A stretch of 64,000 nt of DNA from Superficieibacter sp. HKU1 (GCF_029319185.1 NZ_CP119754.1:1426001-1490000), one strand, 5' to 3'. Counted from the first letter of the stretch, positions 18,081 to 26,167 are shown. Notes: a model not told the origin generated them from the sequence alone. Translations and numbers: made by a program.

Positions 18081-19028
18081 TTATTGTTGTGCCTGACAGA
18101 GCGCGGTTGCGTTTTTCACTACGCCTGCCGCGTCAATTTCATGTCGTGCGCGGGTGGAGGCGCGGTCAGCGGCAATAGCGTACTGACCATCGGGAATACC
18201 GAGTCGGCGCAGGGGAATGCCGCAGCCTGCTTCCGCCAGCACTTCCGCCACCAGGCTGCCCACGCCGCCGTTGACGTTATGTTCTTCCACGCTGACCACC
18301 GCCTTGTGCTGCTTCAGCAGCTCAAGAAGCTGGGTGGTATTACACGGACGAATAGAAGGTACACCGATCACGCTGGCCTCAATACCCGCTTGCGCCAGTT
18401 GTGTGGCGGCATCGACAATTTCATGCACCGTCGAACCCATCGCCACCAGCGCGACATCCGTACCTTTGCGCAGCACGTCAATATTGCCTGGCGCGAAGCG
18501 ATAGTTGTCGTCATGCAGTTCCGGCAGGGCTTTACCGTCCAGGCGGATATAAACCGGGCCAATATGTTCCAGCGCGTAATCAATAATCTGCCGGCACTCC
18601 AGCGGGCTGGAAGGGGCATAGATTTCAATATTGCCGAAACCGCGCAGGACGGAGATATCGTCAATACTGTGATGAGTACTGGCCAGCGGGCCGTAGCTTG
18701 CGCCAGCGTTCAGGCCGAACAGCTTGACGTTAGTGTTGTTGTAGCAAATATCGACTTTGATCTGCTCGTTGGCGCGGGAAATCAAAAACGGCGCGGCGTT
18801 ACAGGTGACGGCAATTTTACCGCCGATGGCCAGCCCGGCCGCAGCGCCAACCAGCGTTTGTTCTGCAATCCCCACGTTAACCAGGCGGTCGGGGAATTTT
18901 TTAATAAACGGCGAGATTTTGGCGGTGGAAGTGGAGTCTGCCACCACCGGCACCAGATCCACACCGCGATCGACCGCATCAATAAAGGCATTCACCATCA
19001 CCGTGGCGAGATGTTCGCTATTACTCAT
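18081..19028 (-). CDS. Transketolase, C-terminal (pyrimidine/transketolase_C) subunit
   Basis: The second half of a split transketolase (315 aa). It contains the pyrimidine-binding domain with the catalytic Glu in VNVGIAEQTLVGAAAGLA (Glu56), then a transketolase C-terminal domain. It overlaps the N-terminal subunit gene by eight bases, typical of the two-subunit form. Together they transfer a two-carbon ketol group using thiamine diphosphate. Cells already carry TktA and TktB, so a dedicated split enzyme in a sugar operon suggests a non-standard ketose phosphate substrate. The apulose-4-phosphate transketolase (AptA/AptB) is one known two-subunit case. Confidence 0.92.
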   Translation of the reverse strand: MSNSEHLATVMVNAFIDAVDRGVDLVPVVADSTSTAKISPFIKKFPDRLVNVGIAEQTLVGAAAGLAIGGKIAVTCNAAPFLISRANEQIKVDICYNNTNVKLFGLNAGASYGPLASTHHSIDDISVLRGFGNIEIYAPSSPLECRQIIDYALEHIGPVYIRLDGKALPELHDDNYRFAPGNIDVLRKGTDVALVAMGSTVHEIVDAATQLAQAGIEASVIGVPSIRPCNTTQLLELLKQHKAVVSVEEHNVNGGVGSLVAEVLAEAGCGIPLRRLGIPDGQYAIAADRASTRARHEIDAAGVVKNATALCQAQQ

Positions 19029-19851
19029 CGTTCAGTTCCTCCAGCGCCAGTTCAATCTCTTCCCCTTTCGGTACCCGGTGGTGCCATTCAGGGCGTCCCT
19101 GAATAAAGGAGATCCCCGCGCCTTTGGTGGTGTTGGCAATCACCACATGCGGTTTACCGTTGGGCTGTAACCCTTCCAGGGTAGCGACCACGTCAGCCAT
19201 GTCGTTGCCGCGACATTCAGTAACCTCCATGCCAAACGCGCGCCATTTTTCATCCAGCGGATCGGTGTTCATGATCTCTTTCGTCGATCCCGCCAGCTGC
19301 AGGTTGTTTTTGTCGTTAATGATGATCAGGTTATCGAGCTGGTAGTGCGCTGCCACCAGCGCCGCTTCCCAGTTGCTGCCTTCCGCCAGTTCACCGTCGC
19401 CGGTAATGGCGAAAACGCGACGCTTGCTGTTGCTGCGTTTCGCGGCAAGAGCGATACCCACTGCCACAGGCAGGCCGTGCCCCAGCGCGCCAGTATTGAG
19501 TTCAATACCCGGCGTTTTGTGTTTCACCGGATGGCCGGGCAGGTGCGAGTCTGCATGTTGATAGGTGGAAAGCCATTCGACCGGAATGAATCCGGCTTCG
19601 GCGAGCACGCAGTAATAGCCGCCGACGGCATGCCCTTTGGACTGGATATAAATATCGCGCTCGTCGCTCTCCTGCAGCGCGGGCGAGCAGTTCAGGATGC
19701 GAAAATAGAGGGCGGTCAGCAGTTCAACCTGTGACAAATCAGCCCCGGTATGGCCCCCTGCCGGACTTTCCGCATTGAGGACAATAATGCGACGACGGAC
19801 GGCACGCGCTTTTTTCTCAAGCTCCTCGACGGAGAGCGAAAACGGATTCAT
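19021..19851 (-). CDS. Transketolase, N-terminal (TPP-binding) subunit
   Basis: First half of the split transketolase (276 aa). It carries the thiamine-diphosphate motif beginning GDGELAEG (residues 151-158) and ending INDKNNLQ, plus histidine motifs GHTG, SKGHAVGGYY and GHGLPVAVG expected in transketolases. It is the first gene of the operon; AGAGG lies upstream of the ATG, directly beside the proximal copy of a 33-bp repeat that is also found at the sugar importer promoter. Catalysis needs the 18081-19028 subunit. Confidence 0.92.
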   Translation of the reverse strand: MNPFSLSVEELEKKARAVRRRIIVLNAESPAGGHTGADLSQVELLTALYFRILNCSPALQESDERDIYIQSKGHAVGGYYCVLAEAGFIPVEWLSTYQHADSHLPGHPVKHKTPGIELNTGALGHGLPVAVGIALAAKRSNSKRRVFAITGDGELAEGSNWEAALVAAHYQLDNLIIINDKNNLQLAGSTKEIMNTDPLDEKWRAFGMEVTECRGNDMADVVATLEGLQPNGKPHVVIANTTKGAGISFIQGRPEWHHRVPKGEEIELALEELNDE

Positions 19852-19860
19852 AAAGCACCT

Positions 19861-19893
19861 CTTGAATGTATAATCTGCTATGAATAAATATTC
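19861..19893 (-). promoter_or_regulatory. 33-bp operator-like element, proximal copy
   Basis: Read on the minus strand it begins GAATATTTATTCA and ends ATTCAAG. It matches the copy at 30574-30606 at 24 of 33 positions, with the first 13 and last 7 identical. It touches the Shine-Dalgarno of the transketolase gene, so a bound protein would sit over the leader. Confidence 0.55.
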
Positions 19894-19961
19894 CAGCAGG
19901 GTAAAAATGAACTCCGAACGCAGCGGAACCGCTCAGGCTACAGCGCTTTTTTTATTGTTCG

Positions 19962-19994
19962 GAATATATATTCACTACTGATTTATTATTCATG
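19962..19994 (+). promoter_or_regulatory. 33-bp operator-like element, distal copy
   Basis: Begins GAATATATATTC, ends GATTTATTATTCATG, with six bases between. It agrees with the element at 30574-30606 at 29 of 33 positions with identical spacing. It lies 111 bases upstream of the transketolase ATG and 164 bases upstream of the SorC gene. Confidence 0.6.
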
Positions 19995-20157
19995 TGCTAA
20001 AGATATGCCTTGTTGAACGCTTTGTCTACGACAACAGCCGCGTTGCTTTGCAGAAAAGCGAGTACGATCACAAATGATCGCGCGTGCAGACGGCGGCTGG
20101 CTTGTTAAATATTCAACAATGCATAAAAATAACAGGCATTAAATCAAGGGGAACACT

Positions 20158-21108
20158 ATGTCTAAGCAGGATGAGCAGCGCTTGCTGGTGAAGATCGCCA
20201 CGCTGTATTACAGCGAAAATAAAAAACAGTCCGAGATAGCCTCGCTGCTTCACCTTTCCCAGTCTTTTGTCTCGCGGGCGTTAACGCGCTGTCAGAAAGA
20301 AGGGCTGGTGAAAATCACCGTCGTGCAGCCGACCAATATTTTTGTCTCGCTGGAAAAAGCCATCGAGGAGCAGTACGGCATTCGCCAGGCGATTGTAGTG
20401 GATACCGGTGATACACCCGGAAACGCGCAGATCAAACATGCCATTGGCAGCGCAGCGGCGCACTACGTCGAAACGCGCCTGCGCCCGGAAGACCTGGTGG
20501 GCATCTCCTCCTGGAGCAGCACCATCCGCTGCATGGTAGATGAGATGCATCCGCAAAATATCCGTGCGGCCGGAGTGATCCAGCTCCTGGGCGGCGTCGG
20601 CCCGAACGGTAACGTGCAGGCGACGATCCTGACCCAACAATTAGCCGCGCATCTGGGGTGCCCGGCCTGGCTGCTGCCGTCACAGAGCATCGAACACTCG
20701 GTTGAGGAGCGCACCCGGCTGGTCAGCAGCCCGGACGTCGCCGCGGTAGTGGAAAAATTTGCCCAGGTGGACGTGGCCATTGTCGGCATCGGCGAGCTGG
20801 AGCCTTCCCAGCTGTTAAAAAACTCCGGTAACTATTACAACGAACAGATGCTGACACTGCTCTCTGAACGCGGTGCGGTAGGGGATATCTGTCTGCATTA
20901 CTACGATGCCGCGGGTAATCCGGTACTGAGCCCTGAGGAAGATCCGGTAATTGGTATGGAGCTCTCGCAGATCCGCGCCTGTCCGCAGGTGATTGCGCTG
21001 GCAGGCGGACCGGAAAAAAGGAATGCCATTCGTGGGGCGTTGCAGGGCAATTATATTGATGTGTTGATTACGGATTACCCGACGGCGCGCAGTCTGGTGA
21101 AAAGCTAG
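20158..21108 (+). CDS. SorC/DeoR-type sugar-responsive transcriptional regulator
   Basis: Regulator of 316 aa. An N-terminal helix-turn-helix (KKQSEIASLLHLSQSFVSRA, about residues 22-45) is followed by the SorC sugar-binding domain with its phosphosugar-isomerase-like fold (VGISSWSSTIRCMVD, QLLGGVGPNGNVQ, VAIVGIGEL, VIALAGGPEKRNAI). SorC proteins usually control an adjacent sugar operon in response to a phosphorylated intermediate. It is divergent from the transketolase/isomerase/kinase operon and flanked by operator-like repeats also present at the sugar importer promoter at 30.6 kb, so it probably controls both. AAGGGGAAC precedes the ATG. Confidence 0.9.
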   Translation: MSKQDEQRLLVKIATLYYSENKKQSEIASLLHLSQSFVSRALTRCQKEGLVKITVVQPTNIFVSLEKAIEEQYGIRQAIVVDTGDTPGNAQIKHAIGSAAAHYVETRLRPEDLVGISSWSSTIRCMVDEMHPQNIRAAGVIQLLGGVGPNGNVQATILTQQLAAHLGCPAWLLPSQSIEHSVEERTRLVSSPDVAAVVEKFAQVDVAIVGIGELEPSQLLKNSGNYYNEQMLTLLSERGAVGDICLHYYDAAGNPVLSPEEDPVIGMELSQIRACPQVIALAGGPEKRNAIRGALQGNYIDVLITDYPTARSLVKS

Positions 21109-21148
21109 AAAGGGAGACCGCTCAACAGGAAGGCCGTTTTTGCTGTGC

Positions 21149-21203
21149 GAGACAGATCAATGATGAGCGTATCAAAGAGGGGCGTCATACAGTGATCTGT
21201 CTC
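21149..21203. repeat. 11-bp perfect inverted repeat with 33-base spacer
   Basis: GAGACAGATCA at 21149-21159 and its exact complement at 21193-21203 flank a segment that can pair further (ATGA with TCAT). It lies between the SorC gene and a small lipoprotein gene, at the edge of the accessory patch. It may be a transcript hairpin or a remnant of a mobile element; neither is shown. Confidence 0.5.
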
Positions 21204-21267
21204 AGAATGAAAACGACCGTAATAGATCACTCTGATTGTATCTTTTCACTTCTTAACGGGGATACCA

Positions 21268-21633
21268 ATGCGCTTACAAACGCTTCTTTTACTGTCGGGG
21301 ATCCTGAATTTAACCGGATGTGTAGTCGCGGATATGGACTCGTCCAATTATCGCTACGTCCCCTGGATACAGGTGTTTCAAAAGGTGGATTCGACAGGTC
21401 AGACAAACATTCGCGAACGCAAGGAGGCGCTCTACAGCTGTGGCGTTGATCGAAGCGAAAACCTTGACGATAAAAACTGGGGATTAAACATTCAGCATGG
21501 GAATGAAACTCTGAAAGAAGTTGTCGACAGGAACCAAAGGATTTTCAGATGCATGGAAAGTAAAGGCTACCAGGTTTATGGCTTTGATGAATGCGGGCCG
21601 CTTAAAAAACCCAGCGGTTTATGCCCTAACTAA
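21268..21633 (+). CDS. Small uncharacterised lipoprotein with four cysteines
   Basis: Protein of 121 aa that I do not recognise. The N-terminus is a lipoprotein signal with lipobox LTGC (Cys18); the next residue is Val, so the Lol rule predicts sorting to the outer membrane. The mature part has four further cysteines (LYSCG, FRCME, DECGP, GLCPN), which could form two disulfide bonds in the periplasm. GGGG lies eight bases before the ATG. It stands alone between the SorC regulator and a cluster of small AriR-family genes, and no functional link to either is visible. Confidence 0.7.
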   Translation: MRLQTLLLLSGILNLTGCVVADMDSSNYRYVPWIQVFQKVDSTGQTNIRERKEALYSCGVDRSENLDDKNWGLNIQHGNETLKEVVDRNQRIFRCMESKGYQVYGFDECGPLKKPSGLCPN

Positions 21634-21811
21634 ATACCGTACCACCCCGTTTCTGTACACAGCATTAACATTGCTCCCTGCAATTCATAATAACGCGTTA
21701 GCGGTAAAGTCATCCCTGACAGTTTCTCCGGCCGGTACACGCTTGCGCGCGACCGATGAGGTCATCTCTCGCTGTCGTCTTCCGGCCGGAGCCGGACTAC
21801 GTCCATTGGCG

Positions 21812-22072
21812 TTAGTTCTTTTCTTCGTTCAGGCCTGCCAGTGTATGCAGGTACGGCACATGCTGAGCAGCAATTTCCGGTGTATTCATCGTTTTCAACC
21901 AACTTCTGGCCTCATGGATTTCAACAAGTCGTTCGTCGCTGGCTTCCTCTTTGGCCATGTAGCTAAGCTCATCGATAAGAGAAAAAACGCTAATCTCTTT
22001 TTCACTGAGCGCCAGGCTAAGTGCCGCTTCGCCAATAATGACGTGGCCTATCTCGTCTTCTGGAAATAACAC
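21812..22072 (-). CDS. Small AriR/YmgB-family-like protein (GTG start)
   Basis: Protein of 86 aa. I choose the GTG at 22072 because a perfect AGGAGG (22080-22085) lies seven bases upstream; the first in-frame ATG 75 bases earlier has no such site. The segment IGEAALSLALSEKEISVFSLIDELSYM and the following charged helix repeat the pattern of the AriR/YmgB/YcgZ family (two helices: a conserved G-x-A/V start, then a helical I/L-rich stretch). These small proteins act as connectors in stress and biofilm signalling in E. coli. Family placement is by pattern, not alignment, so it is moderate. It is divergent from the similar gene at 22269. Confidence 0.6.
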   Translation of the reverse strand: MLFPEDEIGHVIIGEAALSLALSEKEISVFSLIDELSYMAKEEASDERLVEIHEARSWLKTMNTPEIAAQHVPYLHTLAGLNEEKN

Positions 22073-22268
22073 TATAAAACCTCCTTTGGTACGAGTGGAT
22101 GACAACCTCACTACACACTGTAGACCCTTGCTACGGATTAGACGCAAAATTAAGGCCAGTGAGGCAAATAAAAGGGATATTCGGATTAATCAATAAAATG
22201 CGTCGGCGTGGAGAGCGTTAAAGCACAAAATGGTCGCCAGAAGTTTCGCTTAGCGCGCGTGAGGTGTT

Positions 22269-22505
22269 ATGCTGTATATATATCCAACAGTCGGAGGGGC
22301 TTTGACAAAAGATCACACCGGAAAGGGATTTGATTTAAGTGAACTTATCGGACAAGTTGTCGTTGACATGCTGGCGCCTGCCAGAGTAATTACGGTCCAC
22401 GACATTATCGAGTCGCTACACAACGTGATGGAGATGACGGAGAATCAGTCCAGACGTGAAAACTGCAAGCTGTTGATTGAAATGCTTGCTCGTAAAATGC
22501 ATTAA
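22269..22505 (+). CDS. Small AriR/YmgB-family-like protein
   Basis: Protein of 78 aa if the ATG at 22269 is used (GAGG four bases upstream). A TTG at codon 12 (22302) has a better GGAGG upstream (22293-22297) and would give a 67-aa product starting TKDHTGKGF, so the start is uncertain. The core SELIGQVVVDML followed by VITVHDIIESLHNVME and ENCKLLIEMLARKM follows the AriR/YmgB helix pattern. It is the only member on the plus strand, converging on the ariR-like gene at 22598. Confidence 0.6.
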   Translation: MLYIYPTVGGALTKDHTGKGFDLSELIGQVVVDMLAPARVITVHDIIESLHNVMEMTENQSRRENCKLLIEMLARKMH

Positions 22506-22597
22506 CGCATCTGGCACAACAGGTTTTCTACCCACAATGCGATGGTTATTTTCACTACGAGCAGACATGCTGTCAGCAATGGCAGGATCTGCTCGAA

Positions 22598-22888
22598 TCA
22601 GTGTGTCTGCCGCGCGCTGGCTGAACGAGGAAAAAAGTAATCTTCATCTTCGGTTTTGCGACCGACAACAATCTCAAGGCAGCTGCGCAGAATATCCAGT
22701 TGTACCACGTCAGAGCATTTTTCAAGCTCGCTAATCAGACAAAGTATGATGGCCTTGTTAGTCAGCGTGACGTTATTGATCAGCAATTGCTTAACGATCC
22801 CATCAAGGACATGCTGCTCGGCGGCATACATATCTCCGTTGTCGAGAAACCACGCATGAAAGGCGGGTTGATTCGTTGTCTGGCGCAT
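22598..22888 (-). CDS. ariR: AriR (YmgB) homologue
   Basis: Protein of 96 aa that closely follows E. coli AriR/YmgB: the core AEQHVLDGIVKQLLINNVTL, then NKAIILCLISELEKCSDVVQ and LDILRSCLEIVVGRKTEDED. In E. coli the dimeric AriR is linked to biofilm formation and acid resistance, and is made from the ycgZ-ymgA-ariR-ymgC operon under the blue-light-responsive repressor BluR. Here it is the third gene after ycgZ- and ymgA-like genes on the same strand, 74 bases after the second. AAGGA precedes the ATG. The N-terminus is a little longer and diverged. Confidence 0.78.
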   Translation of the reverse strand: MRQTTNQPAFHAWFLDNGDMYAAEQHVLDGIVKQLLINNVTLTNKAIILCLISELEKCSDVVQLDILRSCLEIVVGRKTEDEDYFFPRSASARQTH

Positions 22889-22962
22889 ACTCTTTCCTTC
22901 AGTGATTAATTTAAGCCGACAGATTGTATTGACGTAACCTCAGATTTTCAGCAGCTGACGAC

Positions 22963-23205
22963 TCAGCTGCCGGCCAGATTACTTTCGTCAGGAACAATCT
23001 GCTCCGCAGGGACTAACTTTGCTTTTACCTGGGTCATGGCATCATTCAGTGCATGTGAATGCCGGCTATCTTTACTTGCATCCAGTGCGGTTTCCAGCTT
23101 CTGCAGCACGATCTCCGGAGTGACGGAACGCGTTTCATCCAGCAATTCCATCACGATGTCCCCGATAACGACATGGGGCAGGTTATGGGTGTTATTCTCT
23201 TTCAT
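22963..23205 (-). CDS. ymgA: YmgA-position AriR-family protein
   Basis: Protein of 80 aa between ycgZ and ariR, the place of ymgA in E. coli. The helix pattern is present (VIGDIVMELLDETRSVTPEI, then VLQKLETALDA and LNDAMTQVKAKL). Sequence similarity to E. coli YmgA itself is weak by eye, so the symbol rests on position and fold pattern. YmgA, with YcgZ and YmgB, influences the Rcs phosphorelay in E. coli. The Shine-Dalgarno is weak (GAAGAG), which suggests dependence on translation of ycgZ upstream. Confidence 0.65.
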   Translation of the reverse strand: MKENNTHNLPHVVIGDIVMELLDETRSVTPEIVLQKLETALDASKDSRHSHALNDAMTQVKAKLVPAEQIVPDESNLAGS

Positions 23206-23272
23206 CTCTACTCTTCAGGATAATGATTAACCTCCTGGCAACAATACCGCTTCCTTGCTGCCGGAAGGCGGT

Positions 23273-23512
23273 CTAGTTCCGGAAAAGCAATCCTAACAGG
23301 TCCTGATAATGCTGTTTCTCTTCGCTGGACGACGACTGGTCCATACGCGCCAGCAGACGCAGACAAAGGGCTTTACGGTTCAGCGTCCTGCCTGATTTTA
23401 AAACCTCCACAACGATAGCGCCGAGCGTCTGTTGCTGAGAAGGCAGCGTTGCCTGACCGAGCAAGGCAGTAAGGTGGCTTGATATTGCGTGGGATGGCAT
23501 AATCTGTTGCAT
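23273..23512 (-). CDS. ycgZ: YcgZ homologue, connector protein
   Basis: Protein of 79 aa that matches E. coli YcgZ over most of its length: a serine-rich start, QQQTLGAIVVEVLKSGRTLN, RKALCLRLLARMDQ and the end KQHYQDLLGLLFRN. YcgZ is a small cytoplasmic regulator of biofilm and envelope-stress signalling, induced by cold and blue light through relief of BluR repression. It is the first gene of the three-gene minus-strand operon. AAGG lies six bases before the ATG. A strong promoter with an embedded palindrome lies 60-90 bases upstream. Confidence 0.82.
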   Translation of the reverse strand: MQQIMPSHAISSHLTALLGQATLPSQQQTLGAIVVEVLKSGRTLNRKALCLRLLARMDQSSSSEEKQHYQDLLGLLFRN

Positions 23513-23571
23513 ATTTAGCCTTATTGTATGTTTAATGTTGGTGGTGGTGTTAAATAAAGTTATACAAAAAC

Positions 23572-23601
23572 TTTAAACTTGTACAGGTTTTTTCTTGTCA
23601 A
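23572..23601 (-). promoter_or_regulatory. ycgZ promoter with MerR-type operator in the spacer
   Basis: On the minus strand a perfect -35 TTGACA (23601-23596) is followed after 18 bases by a -10-like TTTAAA (23577-23572). The spacer contains ACCTGTACAAGT (23577-23588), a near-perfect palindrome. A second TTGTACAA core lies at 23667-23674. MerR-family regulators such as BluR, which represses ycgZ in E. coli, bind palindromes placed between -35 and -10. Confidence 0.55.
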
Positions 23602-23779
23602 ACGCCATCATTTGACGGCTTAATTATAAAAGTCACTATAAAACAGTGGGTTGTATAAATGTAAAGTTGTACAAGATGGTGGGTGGCTGCTGCAGAACAG
23701 GCTTTATCAGGCCGGGGATGTGCGGAGGGACGTTCAGGGAGGTTGCCCGCGTTAATCGCTTATCGCGGGCTGAAACGAC

Positions 23780-24673
23780 TTACTTAGGCAGAATACCGTA
23801 GCCTCTGAACCTGCCCGTTTGCTCTACAAAGGCGTTGTAATATTTATTCTCTTCAACCGTATTTTTCGACGCCACGTTGACATCAGCCGAGACCAGATCG
23901 CTGGTGGCCTGGAAAAGCTCTTTTTTGATGTCCTCATGAATACCCGGATCGGTAGACTCGTTGATCTGTTTCAACAGTGCGACTATTTTCTCCGCCTGCT
24001 TTTGCGTGCCCGGATCCTTAAATTTTGGCTCCGGAATACGGTAATCAAAGACCGTGTTGACCGAATCTTTGGCCTCGCCATTGTCAGCGGCTGGCGTCAG
24101 CTTTTGGTTATACTCTTTTTCGAAATAGGTCAGCAGTTCTGTTTTATCAAAGCACTTGTTAAAGATGTTGCCTTCGGTATTTTTATCAAGCGTCGTAATG
24201 TTATCAGGGAAAGGTTCCCCTAACTGATATTTACAGGCAAAAAAAGTGTGGTCAATAATAGTGGCATTGGCACTGAGTAACGGCATTTTGAGATTATGGC
24301 CGTTGATGGTGACGTTGTACTCGGCGGGTCTGAAACGCTGTTCATGTCCTTTAACGGCATAAACCTCAGACAACATGTAGTACATCTGACGATCCGGGTT
24401 AATAATCCCGCCGGTATTATTATCAAATACCATAAACTGACTTTTTTCACCCCTGGCGTTCACCATGCTGTGCATACCGGGTGACAGGCTCAGCTGTCCG
24501 GTTGCGCCGGGTTCCACTTTGTAATCCTTATCATCAACCTTAAAGGTCATGGTGTTATTAGTGGGATTACTGTAATGAAATTCCCCTTTAGTGCTGGTGG
24601 GATCCAGACTATCACACGCGGCGATGGAGAGGATAATTGCACCCGATAACCCTACTTTGACTGCCCATTTCAT
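23780..24673 (-). CDS. Uncharacterised lipoprotein with inner-membrane retention signal
   Basis: Protein of 297 aa that I cannot assign. The start at 24673 is chosen because AAGGA lies upstream and the product then begins with a compact lipoprotein signal (MKWAVKVGLSGAIIL, lipobox IAAC at Cys20). The residue after Cys is Asp, the classical signal for retention in the inner membrane. The mature part has a beta-rich N-terminal half (FHYSNPTNNTMTFKVDDKDY) and a helical C-terminal half with charged stretches. A longer frame begins at 24760 but would bury the signal peptide. It stands alone between the AriR-family operon and the MATE gene. Confidence 0.7.
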   Translation of the reverse strand: MKWAVKVGLSGAIILSIAACDSLDPTSTKGEFHYSNPTNNTMTFKVDDKDYKVEPGATGQLSLSPGMHSMVNARGEKSQFMVFDNNTGGIINPDRQMYYMLSEVYAVKGHEQRFRPAEYNVTINGHNLKMPLLSANATIIDHTFFACKYQLGEPFPDNITTLDKNTEGNIFNKCFDKTELLTYFEKEYNQKLTPAADNGEAKDSVNTVFDYRIPEPKFKDPGTQKQAEKIVALLKQINESTDPGIHEDIKKELFQATSDLVSADVNVASKNTVEENKYYNAFVEQTGRFRGYGILPK

Positions 24674-24776
24674 TAATATCATCCTTTTTTGCGATATCTT
24701 ATTCAAACAACTTATCATAATCGTTGATGAGCGAAACACCATGTTTATTGCAGGGAGCAATAAAAATATATTCTCA

Positions 24777-26117
24777 TCAAAACAATGCTTTTGTTGTCCA
24801 GACCCGGCTGCGCCAGCGACGGTACATCAGTAGCGCACGCACCCCTTCATCAATGATATAGGCCAGCCATACGCCGACCAGACCGAGCCTGAAGGAAATA
24901 CCCAGCAAATAAGAGAAAGGCAGGCTGACAATCCACATCACAATAATGCCGCAGATAAAGGGAAACCGGACATCGCCCGTGGAATTAAGGCTGCTGATCA
25001 CAATGATATTGGTGGCGCGGCCCATTTCAAGCAGTATCGCGAGCAGGAAAAGTTGTTTGGTCATCGCAATGATGTCGTGGTTTGGCGTAAACCATTGCAT
25101 GATTGGCTGTGCGAAAAGATAAATGATGACGCTAATCAGAAAGGCAATGGCCAGACCTGTTTTCCAGCTTCGGATGCCCTGACGATAGGCGCGTTCAATT
25201 TCACCGGCTCCCGTCGCGCGTCCAATAATAATTTGCGATGCCTGGCCGATGGCGATAGCGAACATCGCTACAAACTGACTGATGCTTGAGGCGTATACTT
25301 TGGTGGTCAGCGCCTCCGTTCCCAGGTAAGCAATAATCGCCGTGACCACCAGTTGTGAGCCAGCGTAGGAGAGGTTTTCGCCCGCAGAGGGCAGGCCATA
25401 ACGGAGTATCGAACCGAGCATTTTCGTCGAACAGTGCTTCAGTTTTTGCCAGCGGAAGCGGTAGCCAATGTATTTTTTTATCATCCAGACCGCGATCGCC
25501 ATTCCTGCCATATTGGCAACGCTGGTGGCAATCCCGACGCCGGTGACGCCCAAATTAAGGTAGCTGAGCTGCCCGTATAAAAATAAGTAGTTAAAAATGA
25601 CGTTAATAATGCCGACGGTAATCGGGACAATCATCGCCTGGCGCACATAGCCATGCGTGCGCAGGATCGGTAACAGGGAGGAATAAATCGCGATAATAAC
25701 CGAGCTGCCGCCAATAATTTTAATGAACGGCGAGCCGACGGTTACCAGTTGTTCACTCAGGCCGAGCCAGCGCAGGAAGGTATCACCCAACAGAATAAAA
25801 ATGCCGCTCATGGCGATACCAATAATAAATGCCACCACCAGCCCGTTAGTGATCACTTTTTTCACCAGATGTTTTTTCTTCGCGCCCAGTAACTGCGCAA
25901 TGACAATTTGCACACCAACGGTGAGAAAACCATAAAAGATAACGGAGAGCGTCAGGATCTGGCTGGCAACGCCGGTTGCCGCCACGGCTTCATCTGAATA
26001 ATGGCCGAGCATAAAGACGCTGACGTAGTTCATCAGCAGACGAAGCAATTGCTCAATAAAAATTGGCCACGCGAGCGTATATAAACCGAGTTGTAATTTA
26101 TTCTCTGTCCCTGACAT
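24777..26117 (-). CDS. MATE-family multidrug efflux transporter
   Basis: Integral membrane protein of 446 aa with the twelve-segment, two-bundle pattern of the MATE family (NorM/DinF group), which exports cationic drugs or metabolites using a sodium or proton gradient. Recognisable parts are the start LGLYTLAWPIFIEQLLRLLM, VASQILTLSVIFYGF and, in the second half, LPSAGENLSYAGSQLV and IGQASQIIIGRATGAG. AAGGA precedes the ATG. It is a single-gene unit, separated from the next operon by a strong bidirectional terminator. The substrate is unknown. Confidence 0.9.
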   Translation of the reverse strand: MSGTENKLQLGLYTLAWPIFIEQLLRLLMNYVSVFMLGHYSDEAVAATGVASQILTLSVIFYGFLTVGVQIVIAQLLGAKKKHLVKKVITNGLVVAFIIGIAMSGIFILLGDTFLRWLGLSEQLVTVGSPFIKIIGGSSVIIAIYSSLLPILRTHGYVRQAMIVPITVGIINVIFNYLFLYGQLSYLNLGVTGVGIATSVANMAGMAIAVWMIKKYIGYRFRWQKLKHCSTKMLGSILRYGLPSAGENLSYAGSQLVVTAIIAYLGTEALTTKVYASSISQFVAMFAIAIGQASQIIIGRATGAGEIERAYRQGIRSWKTGLAIAFLISVIIYLFAQPIMQWFTPNHDIIAMTKQLFLLAILLEMGRATNIIVISSLNSTGDVRFPFICGIIVMWIVSLPFSYLLGISFRLGLVGVWLAYIIDEGVRALLMYRRWRSRVWTTKALF

Positions 26118-26167
26118 AACTATCCTTGTTACTTATTCTTTTACAAAAGTTGTCCGTACTGCCATAC

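Larger units (their letters stand above)
19852..20157. promoter_or_regulatory. Divergent control region of transketolase operon and SorC regulator
   Basis: A 306-base A/T-rich non-coding stretch. It holds two copies of a 33-bp operator-like element (19861-19893 and 19962-19994), a related half-site around 20101-20119 (on the minus strand TTGTTGAATATTTAACAA), an inverted pair GCCTTGTTGAA (20007-20017) and TTCAACAATGC (20112-20122), and a CGATCA-N4-TGATCG palindrome near 20068. I see no gene in it. Most of these sites probably serve the SorC-type regulator encoded next door. Confidence 0.6.

Noticed and set aside
18078..19106. 342-codon plus-strand frame over the transketolase C-subunit
   Set aside because: Antisense shadow of a conserved enzyme.
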